Shown here: piece after piece, positions 1 to 8,092 of the stretch
How positions within the stretch are numbered: the stretch's first letter is position 1
How the letters are laid out: the number at the start of each line of letters is the position of its first letter
Origin: Parasedimentitalea marina
GTDB taxonomy: Bacteria > Pseudomonadota > Alphaproteobacteria > Rhodobacterales > Rhodobacteraceae
NCBI RefSeq assembly: GCF_004006175.1
Contig: NZ_CP033219.1
Span: 3,968,001 to 4,032,000 of the forward strand
Length of the DNA stretch: 64,000 nucleotides
Reading direction: 5' to 3'
Notes under the pieces: model-generated
What the model saw: the letters and a program-made list of their open reading frames with translations, nothing else
What the model was told of the DNA's origin: nothing
The model's database searches: none
Position numbers and translations under genes: made by a program

Positions 1-1056
1 TTTGAGGGCAACATAGTTCGCAGCCAGTTGCGGATGTTTGCGGATATGACACTGGTTTTGATCCTATTCAGTGACGCAGCCAATGTACAAATGTCCGTGC
101 TGAAATCCAGAATTGTCATACCAGCCCGGATGCTTCTCATTGGCCTGCCAGGTGTCATCATCCTGGGATTTGGGCTGGCCTTGGTGCTATTTGATCTACT
201 CAGCATTTACGAGGCAGCCATCTTGGGAACAATTTTGGCCGCCACCGATGCAGCATTAGGCAAGGCCGTCGTGACAGACGAAAAAATACCCGCTTGGATC
301 AGAACGGGGCTAAACGCCGAAAGCGGCTTGAACGACGGATTGTGTGTGCCTTTCTTGTTCATCTTTATCGCCATGTCGCTAGAATCCATCGCCCCGACCG
401 GGAATGCTATAATGCCGCTGACGGTGGTCCTGGAAGAAATTGGAATCGGCCTTCTCGTCGGCCTCGGCTTGACCTTTGTTGGATCATTGTTGTTAGAGCA
501 GTGCCTCACCCGTGGCTGGGTCACTGAGGTTTGGAAACAGGTCACCGTTCCCGCCCTGGCCTTGGCGTGTTTTTCCCTGGCTCAGCATTGGCATGGAAGC
601 GGCTACATCGCGGCGTTCTCCGGCGGCTTGCTGTTTGGATACCTTTTCAACTCTTCCAAACATGGCTTCGTGCTCGCGGCCGAGGGCCTAGGTGAGACAT
701 TGGCTATGCTGACGTGGTTGCTTTTTGGTGCGTCAGTTGTCGCCGGTATTATCGGTTTGGTGACTTGGCAAGTGATTGCCTATGCTGTGCTCAGCCTTAC
801 CGTAGTCAGAATGTTACCGATCTTTGTGTCACTGGCAGGCACTGACGCGACCATGCAAGATCGGTTGTTTCTTGGATGGTTCGGCCCCCGCGGACTGGCC
901 AGTATTGTCTTTGTTGTCATCGTGCAGGACAGCGGATTACCAGGCGCCGATCTGATTGCCCTAGTGGTTATCGCAACAGTGTTTCTAAGCCTCATCGCGC
1001 ATGGCTTCAGCGCCAAACCGATGACCAACTGGTTGGTAAAGCAAAAGAACCGATAA
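1..1056 (+). CDS. CPA1-family Na+(K+)/H+ antiporter, 5'-truncated
   Basis: The frame is open from the first base, so the N-terminus lies upstream of the window; 351 residues are visible. They form a chain of hydrophobic membrane segments typical of CPA1/NhaP exchangers. The segment ATDAALG corresponds to the family's ion-binding Asp region, and NAESGLNDG is the conserved acidic motif of the following helix. FGPRGLAS near the C-terminus is another family hallmark. Inferred role: exchange of cations for protons across the inner membrane. No long cytoplasmic tail follows the membrane domain. The gene converges on the decarboxylase gene with only 37 bp between stops and no clear terminator. Ion specificity cannot be read from the sequence. 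Confidence 0.88.
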   Translation, partial: FEGNIVRSQLRMFADMTLVLILFSDAANVQMSVLKSRIVIPARMLLIGLPGVIILGFGLALVLFDLLSIYEAAILGTILAATDAALGKAVVTDEKIPAWIRTGLNAESGLNDGLCVPFLFIFIAMSLESIAPTGNAIMPLTVVLEEIGIGLLVGLGLTFVGSLLLEQCLTRGWVTEVWKQVTVPALALACFSLAQHWHGSGYIAAFSGGLLFGYLFNSSKHGFVLAAEGLGETLAMLTWLLFGASVVAGIIGLVTWQVIAYAVLSLTVVRMLPIFVSLAGTDATMQDRLFLGWFGPRGLASIVFVVIVQDSGLPGADLIALVVIATVFLSLIAHGFSAKPMTNWLVKQKNR

Positions 1057-1093
1057 CCGGGACAAGACAGAATGTCAGATACTCGGGCGTTGC

Positions 1094-2470
1094 CTACTCG
1101 ACCCCCGTTTCCAGGCTGGCCGACCCATCCGGGCCAATCCGGCGCAACAGTTTGATCAGCCGCTCCACGTGCTCGTCACGGGTACGAAATGATGACAGGC
1201 TGATCCGAAATGCTGGCCGATCCTGCCAGACAGAGCCGCCAAACCACGAAGTCCCACTGGCCTGAACCTGTTTTAGAATAGACTCAGTCGCCGCATCATC
1301 GGTGCCGCGCACCAGCACCTGATTCAACACCACCCGGTTCAAAACATCGAATCCCGCCTCTGACAACGCCGCCGCAATGTGCTGAGCTTGCTTGTGATGG
1401 GTCTCGACCAGATCAGCGACACCGGTGCGGCCCAGTGTCCGCAGAGCTGCCCAGACAGGAATACCCCTCGCCCGGCGCGAAAATTCAAGCGTCAGGTTTT
1501 TTTGCGCATCCGCCGAGGCCGTGGAATAGGCAGCGTCGCTGTTCATCACTCGCGCCAGCGCCTGCGGATCACGGCAAATGGCCATCGCGCCGTCATAGGG
1601 CGTGTTCAACCACTTGTGGCCATCTGTGGTCCAACTGTCGGCGCCTTCGATTCCCTGCGTCAGGTCGCGCAACTTGGGGGCGGCCCGCGCCCACAGACCA
1701 AAGGCTCCATCCACATGCACCCAGGCACCGGCCGCCTTAGCGCGGGGGATCAGTTCAACAAAGGGATCAAACTCCCCCGTGTTTACCTCACCCGCCTGCA
1801 GAACCAGAATGGTTCGCCCATCCATCGGCGGCAGCTGATCCGGAATGATCCGCCCCTGCCCGTCAACCGGAGCCTTTAGCACGCGCGCCCAGCCGAAGCC
1901 CAGGATCTGCAGTGCCTTGCGCACTGTCACATGGGTCGACGCGGGCACAATCACCTTGATCTCGGGCGCGCCCATCACCCCGTCATTGACCACGTCCCAG
2001 CCCAATCGATCCAACAATGCGCCCCGTGCAGCCGCAAGGCAGCTGAGCCCACAGGCGGTAGCCGACGTGCCAAAGGCAACGGCGCTGTCACGCGGCAGGT
2101 CAAGGATATCCAGCAACCAACGCCCGGCCTGTTTTTCCAGAACATCGGCAACTGGGCTACCGTCTTGGGTCGAGGCACATTGGTCCCAGGCCAGTGCAAG
2201 CCGCTCGGCCGCGGCGGCGGCTGGTAAACTGGCGCCAATGACAAAGCCAAAGTAGTTCGGCCCGTTTGACGCCACGGTTGCAGGTGATCCCAGCTCATCC
2301 ATCAGCTTTAATGTATCCGTGGCGGAAATCCCCACCTCCGGCAGGTCTTCGTTAAACCCGGACAGGGCGGAACAGGCCTCGACATCGGGAAACACCCGGC
2401 GAGACTCGATGCCCGCGACATAGGCTTGGGCCCGCCGGTCGCCGTCCTGTAGTATCCCCTGCTCATCCAT
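1094..2470 (-). CDS. PLP-dependent group II decarboxylase family protein
   Basis: A 458-residue protein related to aromatic-L-amino-acid and glutamate decarboxylases. The motif TTDGHKWLNTPYD carries the lysine that would form the Schiff base with pyridoxal phosphate, near residue 286. HVDGAFGLWAR upstream supplies the conserved Asp that contacts the pyridine nitrogen. A longer frame begins 69 bp upstream, but the ATG at 2470 follows a GGGGAGAG ribosome binding site and gives the usual N-terminus. It is divergently transcribed from an ArsR-type regulator, with candidate operators in the gap, so the regulator probably controls it. The substrate is unknown; some members of this clade are annotated only as aminotransferase/decarboxylase-like. 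Confidence 0.88.
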   Translation of the reverse strand: MDEQGILQDGDRRAQAYVAGIESRRVFPDVEACSALSGFNEDLPEVGISATDTLKLMDELGSPATVASNGPNYFGFVIGASLPAAAAAERLALAWDQCASTQDGSPVADVLEKQAGRWLLDILDLPRDSAVAFGTSATACGLSCLAAARGALLDRLGWDVVNDGVMGAPEIKVIVPASTHVTVRKALQILGFGWARVLKAPVDGQGRIIPDQLPPMDGRTILVLQAGEVNTGEFDPFVELIPRAKAAGAWVHVDGAFGLWARAAPKLRDLTQGIEGADSWTTDGHKWLNTPYDGAMAICRDPQALARVMNSDAAYSTASADAQKNLTLEFSRRARGIPVWAALRTLGRTGVADLVETHHKQAQHIAAALSEAGFDVLNRVVLNQVLVRGTDDAATESILKQVQASGTSWFGGSVWQDRPAFRISLSSFRTRDEHVERLIKLLRRIGPDGSASLETGVE

Positions 2471-2492
2471 GGCATTCTCTCCCCGTGACGTG

Positions 2493-2532
2493 ATTCCATA
2501 TTGGGAATTATCTATATAGAGACTTATCGATA
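2493..2532. promoter_or_regulatory. Candidate operators between the decarboxylase and ArsR genes
   Basis: Three inverted repeats crowd the 61-bp divergent gap. They are ATTCC-N6-GGAAT at 2493-2508, the perfect palindrome TCTATATAGA at 2511-2520, and TATCGATA at 2525-2532, which touches the regulator's start codon. AT-rich dyads of this kind are common ArsR-family sites. Binding by the adjacent regulator is inference. Confidence 0.45.
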
Positions 2533-2876
2533 TGAACAAGCCACTGCCAGAGATTGTCCCTGCCCTGCGCGCACTGGCGAACCCTCAGCGAGCCCGGATC
2601 ATGGATTGGCTGCTAGATCCGACGGATCATTTCCCACCGCAACGGGATGGGGATCTGGTGCGTGATGGCGTCTGCGTTGGCGCCATCACGGACAAGACCA
2701 AGCTAACCCAACCCACTGTAACATCGCATATGAAGACGCTTGAGTCTGCCGGGTTGGTGACATCCCAAAAAATCAAAAACTGGGTGTTTTACAAGGCCGA
2801 CCGAACGGCGCTCGATCAAATCGCTCAGGTCTTCGGGCAGGCCGCCGGTAGCTATAGCCCAACAGCCTATAAATAA
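2532..2876 (+). CDS. ArsR/SmtB-type winged-helix regulator
   Basis: This 114-residue protein has the ArsR-like N-terminus (LRALANPQRARIMDWLL), a recognition region around TKLTQPTVTSHMKTLESAGLV and a beta-wing (KNWVFYKADRTAL). Length and architecture fit dimeric HTH_5/HTH_20 repressors. Only one cysteine is present (GVCVGAIT), and no CxC metal-binding motif is visible, so sensing of a small organic effector or a redox signal is as likely as a metal. The start lies almost on top of the palindrome TATCGATA, with no convincing Shine-Dalgarno sequence. That would suit autorepression or a very short leader. It is divergent from the PLP decarboxylase, its likely target. Confidence 0.85.
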   Translation: MNKPLPEIVPALRALANPQRARIMDWLLDPTDHFPPQRDGDLVRDGVCVGAITDKTKLTQPTVTSHMKTLESAGLVTSQKIKNWVFYKADRTALDQIAQVFGQAAGSYSPTAYK

Positions 2877-3182
2877 TAATTTTGGACCAAATCGTTCAAT
2901 CCGCCACTCGTTAGGGCCAAACCCTAGATTGCCATTTCTAATACACAACCCTGAAGCGTGTAAGGGCACCGCGGTATTGCCCGGAATATCGGCAAATCCT
3001 CTCCTGTAGCTGACGTGACTGCATTGAACCTTTCTTTTTGCGTCAAAACCATATAACGCGAGACAATCTGGAATGGGGCATCCGAGACCCGAGCCCCAGA
3101 TACGAAGGATAGGGTCGCGAGCATGGGCTCGCATTTTTCCGGCCAAAGGGGATACGCCCTGGCGGCCTACGTAGGAAACGTG
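2877..3182 (+). promoter_or_regulatory. pnp upstream region with two hairpins
   Basis: This 306-bp gap holds no convincing gene. At 3075-3097 GGGGC pairs with GCCCC across a 13-nt loop. At 3117-3138 GCGAGC-ATGG-GCTCGC is followed by ATTTTT, which has the form of an intrinsic terminator 45 bp before the pnp start. The pnp ribosome binding site (AGGAAACGTG) follows. Enterobacterial pnp is autoregulated through RNase III cleavage of a leader hairpin. Whether this hairpin is an attenuator, a processing site, or the end of an upstream transcript is open. An in-frame ATG at 3123 inside the hairpin is unlikely to be the pnp start. Confidence 0.5.
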
Positions 3183-5306
3183 ATGTTTAACGTAACTAAG
3201 AAATCAATCCAGTGGGGCGAAGAAACGCTGACACTGGAAACCGGCAAAGTTGCCCGTCAGGCTGACGGCTCGGTCATCGCCACTCTGGGCGAAACCTCGG
3301 TCATGGCCAACGTGACTTTTGCCCGCAAGCAAAAACCCGGCCAGGACTTCTTCCCCCTGACCGTGCACTACCAAGAGAAATACTATGCCGCCGGTAAAGT
3401 ACCGGGTGGCTTCTTCAAGCGTGAGGCCCGCCCCACCGAGAAGGAAACACTGACCGCACGTCTGATCGACCGTCCGATCCGTCCGCTGTTCGTTCCTGGC
3501 TTCAAAAACGAAGTTCTGGTGATGTGCACCGTGCTGTCCCACGATCTGGTCAACGACCCGGATATGGTTGCAATGATCGCTGCCTCGGCTGCCCTGACAA
3601 TCTCAGGCGCTCCGTTCATGGGCCCGATCGCCAACTGTCGTGTTGGTTTTGAGGATGGCGAATACGTCCTGAACCCAACAGTCGACGACATGCAGGACCT
3701 GCGCCTGAACCCTGAACAGCGTTTGGATCTGGTTGTTGCCGGCACCAAAGACGCCGTGATGATGGTTGAATCCGAAGCATATGAGCTGTCCGAAGCTGAA
3801 ATGCTGGGCGCTGTGAACTTTGCCCACGAGCAGATCCAGCCCGTTCTGGACCTGATCATCTCGCTGGCTGAAGACGCCGCCAAGGAGCCGTTCGACTTTG
3901 CTGCTCCGGATTACTCGGAGCTGTTCGAAGCTGTTAAGGCAGCTGGCGACACTGCAATGCGCGCAGCCTTTGCGATCAGCGACAAGCAAGAGCGCACGTC
4001 GGCTGTTGCCGCTGCACGCGACACCATCAAAGCTGCCCTGACTGATGAGCAACTGGACGATGCGAACCTCGGTTCCGCGTTGAAAAAGCTCGAAGCTGGC
4101 ATCCTGCGTGGCGACGTTGTCAAAACTGGCGTTCGTATCGATGGTCGTAAGACCGACGAGATCCGCCCAATCGTTTCGGAAACCGGCTTACTGCCGCGGA
4201 CCCACGGTTCGGCTCTGTTCACCCGTGGCGAGACTCAGGGTCTGGTTGTCACCACGCTGGGAACCGGCGACGACGAACAGTTCATCGATGCGCTGCACGG
4301 CAACTTCAAATCCAACTTCCTGCTGCACTATAACTTCCCTCCCTATTCGGTTGGTGAAGTTGGTCGCGTCAGTGGCCCAGGCCGTCGTGAAATCGGTCAC
4401 GGTAAACTGGCATGGCGTGCGCTTCAGGCTGTTCTGCCTGCTTCGACTGATTTCCCATACACCATCCGCTTGGTGTCCGAGATCACCGAATCAAACGGCT
4501 CAAGCTCGATGGCTTCTGTCTGCGGCGGTTCGCTGTCGATGATGGACGCTGGTGTCCCTCTGAAAGCCCCAGTTGCTGGTGTTGCGATGGGTCTGATCCT
4601 GGAAGAAGACGGATCTTATGCGATCCTGTCCGACATCCTGGGTGACGAAGATCACCTTGGCGACATGGACTTCAAAGTGGCCGGTACCGAAAAAGGTATC
4701 ACCTCGCTGCAGATGGACATCAAGATTGCAGGCATCACACCTGAAATCATGGAAAAAGCCCTGGAACAGGCCAAAGCTGGCCGTGTTCACATCCTGGGTG
4801 AGATGGCAAATGCACTGACCGAAGCTTCTGACTTCTCGGTTCACGCGCCACGCATCGAAACCATGCAGGTTCCAACCGATAAGATCCGTGAAGTGATCGG
4901 TTCGGGTGGTAAAGTGATCCGCGAAATCGTTGAAGTATCCGGCGCTAAGGTCGACATCAACGACGACGGCATCATCAAGATCGCATCGCCAAACGGTGAA
5001 TCGATCAAGAAAGCCTATGACATGATCTATTCGATCGTGGCCGAGCCTGAAGAAGGTGCCATCTACACCGGTAAAGTTGTCAAAATCGTCGACTTCGGCG
5101 CCTTTGTGAACTTCTTCGGCAAACGCGACGGCCTGGTGCACGTCTCCCAGATCGAAAACCGCCGCCTGAACCACCCTTCGGATGTTCTGAAAGAAGGCCA
5201 GGAAGTGAAAGTCAAACTGCTGGGCTTTGACGATCGCGGCAAGGTTCGCCTGTCGATGAAGATCGTTGACCAGGCAACTGGCGAAGAGATCAAACCAGAA
5301 GAGTAA
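3183..5306 (+). CDS. pnp: Polyribonucleotide nucleotidyltransferase (PNPase)
   Basis: A 707-residue PNPase, the phosphorolytic 3'-to-5' exoribonuclease of the degradosome. The order is standard: a first RNase PH-like core ([21 protein letters not shown]), an alpha-helical linker, a second catalytic RNase PH core (residues ~310-540), a KH domain with [11 protein letters not shown], and a C-terminal S1 domain ([15 protein letters not shown]). The length matches alphaproteobacterial PNPases, about 710 residues. The ATG at 3183 follows AGGAAACGTG and gives the canonical start [12 protein letters not shown]. An in-frame ATG 60 bp upstream sits in a hairpin and was rejected. rpsO, the usual upstream neighbour, is absent here. 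A strong terminator follows. Confidence 0.98.
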   Translation: MFNVTKKSIQWGEETLTLETGKVARQADGSVIATLGETSVMANVTFARKQKPGQDFFPLTVHYQEKYYAAGKVPGGFFKREARPTEKETLTARLIDRPIRPLFVPGFKNEVLVMCTVLSHDLVNDPDMVAMIAASAALTISGAPFMGPIANCRVGFEDGEYVLNPTVDDMQDLRLNPEQRLDLVVAGTKDAVMMVESEAYELSEAEMLGAVNFAHEQIQPVLDLIISLAEDAAKEPFDFAAPDYSELFEAVKAAGDTAMRAAFAISDKQERTSAVAAARDTIKAALTDEQLDDANLGSALKKLEAGILRGDVVKTGVRIDGRKTDEIRPIVSETGLLPRTHGSALFTRGETQGLVVTTLGTGDDEQFIDALHGNFKSNFLLHYNFPPYSVGEVGRVSGPGRREIGHGKLAWRALQAVLPASTDFPYTIRLVSEITESNGSSSMASVCGGSLSMMDAGVPLKAPVAGVAMGLILEEDGSYAILSDILGDEDHLGDMDFKVAGTEKGITSLQMDIKIAGITPEIMEKALEQAKAGRVHILGEMANALTEASDFSVHAPRIETMQVPTDKIREVIGSGGKVIREIVEVSGAKVDINDDGIIKIASPNGESIKKAYDMIYSIVAEPEEGAIYTGKVVKIVDFGAFVNFFGKRDGLVHVSQIENRRLNHPSDVLKEGQEVKVKLLGFDDRGKVRLSMKIVDQATGEEIKPEE

Positions 5307-5339
5307 GCTGATATAGCTTTCTTCGCTTTTTGAACAACG

Positions 5340-5373
5340 AAAGGCCTCGCTGGCAACGGCGGGGCCTTTTTTA
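5340..5373 (+). terminator. Rho-independent terminator of pnp
   Basis: GGCCTCGC pairs with GCGGGGCC (one G-U) around an 8-nt loop and is followed by TTTTTT. It lies 34 bp past the pnp stop codon. Confidence 0.9.
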
Positions 5374-5422
5374 TCGGGGAGAGTGGCGACCCCGAGCTCG
5401 CTCCACACTATTATTCGACTAC

Positions 5423-6049
5423 TCAGTACAAACGATCAGTCTCGTTATGGGACATTCGATTTTCCAAGTCTTCGATATGGTCGGGCAAAGCACCGTGATC
5501 TTTTAGCGCCTGAGCGTAGCTGGGCAATCCGTCAACTGATGGCCATTTGTCCGGCTGCCACATACCCGAACGTATCATTGACTTACCGCAATGAAAGAAA
5601 GCCTCTTGAACTCGAACGATAATCGCGAGATCAGGCTGGTGCCCGTTCACCTTCATCATTTCCCGCAGTTCAATATCTCGGGCAATTGTGGCTTGGCCAT
5701 TTATGCGGATCACTTCTTTTCGCCCAGGCACAATGAAAATCAAGCCAATTGAAGGGTTTTCTAGCAGATTGAAGAACGTATCCCCACGATGGTTTCCAAT
5801 CCTATCGGGGATCGCTAGCGTCTTTGCATCAAGTACTTTTACAAAACCCGCAGGATCTCCTTTTGGTGATGCATCTGTATTTCCCTTCGCGTCACTTGAT
5901 GCGACAATCAAAAATGGGCTTCTCTCGATCCACAGCCTGCAATGATCATCAATATGGTCGATAACCTTTGCCGTTTGACTGGCGAATTCTTCACCCAAAA
6001 TTTCTCTAATTTGTTCGTGCTCTGTGATCGGCTCTTTAACACAGTACAT
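5423..6049 (-). CDS. PPOX-type FMN-binding flavoprotein, MSMEG_1061-like
   Basis: A 208-residue protein of the pyridoxamine-5'-phosphate oxidase-like split-barrel fold. Recognisable segments are the strand around FLIVASSDAKGNTDASPKGD, the FMN-site region (LAIPDRIGNHRGDTFFNLLENPSIGL) and IFIVPGRKEVIRINGQATI. This pattern is typical of the MSMEG_1061 family, which binds FMN or F420-like cofactors and whose substrates are mostly unknown. There is no signal peptide, so it should be cytosolic. It is monocistronic, with pnp converging on it. The flanking DNA is more AT-rich than the window average. Confidence 0.82.
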   Translation of the reverse strand: MYCVKEPITEHEQIREILGEEFASQTAKVIDHIDDHCRLWIERSPFLIVASSDAKGNTDASPKGDPAGFVKVLDAKTLAIPDRIGNHRGDTFFNLLENPSIGLIFIVPGRKEVIRINGQATIARDIELREMMKVNGHQPDLAIIVRVQEAFFHCGKSMIRSGMWQPDKWPSVDGLPSYAQALKDHGALPDHIEDLENRMSHNETDRLY

Positions 6050-6383
6050 GGCGGCCCCATAAATAAACGAAAATGCCAGTATCTAGTAACAAGCACGATT
6101 CTGGCAACTATTTATGTATTCACCAAGACTCACCACTCCAGTTCTGCCAACTTGGAGGTTGGTGGTCCATTATCACCCCAATGCTTGCATGATCATATCA
6201 ACTCGTCCCTTTGTCCTACCTTCCACACCCAGATTTTGCTCGCGAAACCAGTTTTGTATGATATTTGCCTAGCCCGGCCATAAACCTAAGTCCAATACCC
6301 TTCAAACCAACCCAAAACCAATCGCACTGCCGACCTTCCGTCCCCACCTCATCATCACCGAAACGCAAAAACGGAGATGAAAA
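6050..6383. other. AT-rich intergenic region
   Basis: This 334-bp divergent gap is noticeably AT-richer than its surroundings. I see no gene in it. One weak stem (CCAAC-N6-GTTGG) lies near 6149-6164. The last bases carry the GGAG ribosome binding site of the PepSY gene. Promoters for both flanking genes must lie here, but no good -35/-10 pair stands out. Confidence 0.4.
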
Positions 6384-6644
6384 ATGGAAAATCTGAAAAC
6401 CCTCACCTTGGTCACTCTGCTGATAGGCGCTCCTGCTCTGGCCATGGCCAACATCACGGTTGGCGACAGCCTGAGCACCGACGAAGCTGAAATTCGAACC
6501 ATGGTCGAGGCACAAGGCTATACTGTGCAGGACATCGAGGTCGAAGACGGCGAGTTCGAGGTTGAAGTCTTGCTGGATGGCGTGGAAAGTGAACTGGTCA
6601 TCGATATGACCACCGGCATGGTCACCGAGATCGAAACCGACTGA
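6384..6644 (+). CDS. Small periplasmic PepSY-like protein
   Basis: An 86-residue protein with a Sec signal peptide (hydrophobic LTLVTLLIGAPALAM, probable cleavage after AMA). The mature part resembles a single PepSY unit: an acidic helix (TDEAEIRTMVEAQGY) followed by a beta hairpin ending in IDMTTGMVTEIE. PepSY domains are often inhibitory or ligand-binding modules in the periplasm. The GGAG at 6373 supports the start. The gene sits 23 bp before a membrane-anchored LuxR-type regulator and is probably co-transcribed with it, which suggests a signalling partnership (inference). Confidence 0.8.
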   Translation: MENLKTLTLVTLLIGAPALAMANITVGDSLSTDEAEIRTMVEAQGYTVQDIEVEDGEFEVEVLLDGVESELVIDMTTGMVTEIETD

Positions 6645-6667
6645 TCACCCAACGCCAAAGGAGCCCC

Positions 6668-7186
6668 ATGCGGAAATCGACTTTATTCTGGCTTTGGCTC
6701 CTTCTGGTGGTGCAGGCCCTCTGCGCCACCTTCTTTGTGTTTGATGCGATGTCCGACTGGCTGGGCAGCCCTGCGGCCCTTAGTCCACGCCACTATCACT
6801 TGTTCGAACTGCTGCTGTCGCTGGCCCTGCTCGGCGGTTTGTTCGCCACCGGGCTGCAAATCCGGGCCCTGTCGCAACGTCAGCATCAGATGCGCCGCCA
6901 GCTTGATGTTGCCTCGGGCGCTTTTGCCGAACTGATTGACCAGCAATTCACAAACTGGCAGCTCAGCAGCGCCGAGCGCGACGTCGCCCTGCTCGCCATC
7001 AAAGGCCTGCCTGTCGCGGAAATCGCTGCCCTGCGTCAAACCAAAAAAGGCACCGTCAAGGCCCAATGCGCCGCTGTCTATCGCAAGGCAGGTGTCACCG
7101 GACGGCTGCAATTGCTCAGCTATTTCATCGAGGAACTTTTGGCCGACCCGTTATTGCCTCATCATTCCCCTCCTGCCGGGCCTTAG
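6668..7186 (+). CDS. Membrane-anchored LuxR-type HTH regulator
   Basis: This 172-residue protein begins with two hydrophobic segments (residues ~6-28 and ~45-65) joined by a short periplasmic loop. A short coiled region follows (QRQHQMRRQLDVA), then a C-terminal LuxR/GerE-type helix-turn-helix (LSSAERDVALLAIKGLPVAEIAALRQTKKGTVKAQ...). There is no receiver or autoinducer domain, so any input must come through the membrane part. It follows a small PepSY-like periplasmic gene after 23 bp (AAAGGAG ribosome binding site). Inferred role: one-component membrane transcription factor; its targets are unknown. The proline-rich C-terminal tail looks disordered. Confidence 0.78.
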   Translation: MRKSTLFWLWLLLVVQALCATFFVFDAMSDWLGSPAALSPRHYHLFELLLSLALLGGLFATGLQIRALSQRQHQMRRQLDVASGAFAELIDQQFTNWQLSSAERDVALLAIKGLPVAEIAALRQTKKGTVKAQCAAVYRKAGVTGRLQLLSYFIEELLADPLLPHHSPPAGP

Positions 7187-7287
7187 GCCGTCCTTCGCCT
7201 CGCAAGACCCGGGGCTAGGTTTTTGGCAAAGCCTGCTGTAGATCTCGAATACAGTACCTCCATATTGGAAACGAGTTTACTTTTCTC

Positions 7288-8016
7288 ATGAAAATCAAAC
7301 CCTTCATCATACACTTGGCCCGGGCAACTCAGCGGCGTTCTCAGGTGCAGAAGATTCTGACGGCGTTGGGTCCAAACAGCGAGGTTATCGACGCCGTTGA
7401 TGGCATGGCACTCACCCAGGCAGAGCTGTCATCGGCCTATCAACCGTCGCTTCACGCACCGCACTATCCCTTTCAGCTGCGCCCGGGTGAGACTGGGTGC
7501 TTCCTAAGCCACCGCGCAGCTTGGGCCGCTCTTTTAGAAAGTGATGCCGACGCTGCACTGGTGCTGGAGGATGATGTTGAACTGACCGCGGACTTCAACG
7601 CCGCCCTCGATCTGGCCCAACGGCATCTGGGCGACATCGGCTACATCCAACTGCAAACCCGCGACTATGTTGGGACTGCGATCGACAGGCAAGGCAGCTA
7701 CTCCCTGATCCAGCCGCAGATCACGCCGCTTCGCACATCCGGCCAACTGATCTGCCGCACATCGGCAAAACTGCTGCTCGACGCCTCGGCTCCATTTGAC
7801 CGACCGGTTGATACCTTTTTGCAAATGCACTGGCACACAGGATTGCACCTTGGCGTGGTATCGCCCGCCTGCATAACAGACCGCACAGCCGAAACCGGTG
7901 GCAGCACAATTGGCGCTTCAAAGCCCTTGTTCGAAAAGATACAACGCGAATGGAAACGGACGCGCTATCGGAGCAAGGTGAAACACCTCTCCAAACCCCG
8001 CTCTTCATCTGGCTAA
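7288..8016 (+). CDS. Glycosyltransferase family 25 protein
   Basis: A 242-residue GT25 (LPS-type) glycosyltransferase. The N-terminal PFIIHLARATQRR, GETGCFLSHRAAWAAL and LVLEDDVEL motifs are the family signature; the EDD contributes the metal- and sugar-nucleotide-binding acids. Members transfer galactose or related sugars onto LPS or other glycans. The gene stands alone, not in a polysaccharide cluster. The basic C-terminal tail (WKRTRYRSKVKHL) could associate with membrane. The stop codon lies inside a short repeat (8004-8036) that recurs near 21.3 kb, and two hairpins follow. The acceptor cannot be inferred. Confidence 0.85.
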   Translation: MKIKPFIIHLARATQRRSQVQKILTALGPNSEVIDAVDGMALTQAELSSAYQPSLHAPHYPFQLRPGETGCFLSHRAAWAALLESDADAALVLEDDVELTADFNAALDLAQRHLGDIGYIQLQTRDYVGTAIDRQGSYSLIQPQITPLRTSGQLICRTSAKLLLDASAPFDRPVDTFLQMHWHTGLHLGVVSPACITDRTAETGGSTIGASKPLFEKIQREWKRTRYRSKVKHLSKPRSSSG

Positions 8017-8036
8017 AAATATCCTCGGGGGTGAAT
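8004..8036 (+). repeat. Stop-codon-associated repeat, copy A
   Basis: This 33-nt stretch contains GGCTAAAAATATCCTCGGGG and ends GGGTGAAT. It recurs on the minus strand at 21288-21319 with one substitution and one indel. Here it encodes the last codons and stop of the GT25 gene. In both places a GC-rich hairpin follows in the direction of transcription. Confidence 0.7.
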
Positions 8037-8092
8037 GCACCAAAGCCAGCGGCTTTGGTGCAGAGGGGGCAGACAGCCCCCCCTTTTTGTTT
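8037..8092 (+). terminator. Double hairpin terminator after the GT25 gene
   Basis: A long stem pairs GCACCAAAGCC with GGCTTTGGTGC (8037-8061). It is followed by GGGGGC-N6-GCCCCCC-type pairing (8065-8083) and TTTTTGTTTT. The U-run suits the + strand gene. The T-run reaches the stop codon of the convergent peroxiredoxin gene. Confidence 0.8.

Noticed and set aside
3123..3182. Upstream ATG at 3123 as the pnp start
   Set aside because: It sits in the loop of a terminator-like hairpin and would add 20 non-conserved residues; ATG 3183 has AGGAAACGTG before it and yields the family N-terminus.
4500..5408. A 302-codon open frame opposite pnp
   Set aside because: It lies entirely antisense to the PNPase KH/S1 region and its composition (many Phe, His, Asp) mirrors the pnp codons. 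There is no ribosome binding site.
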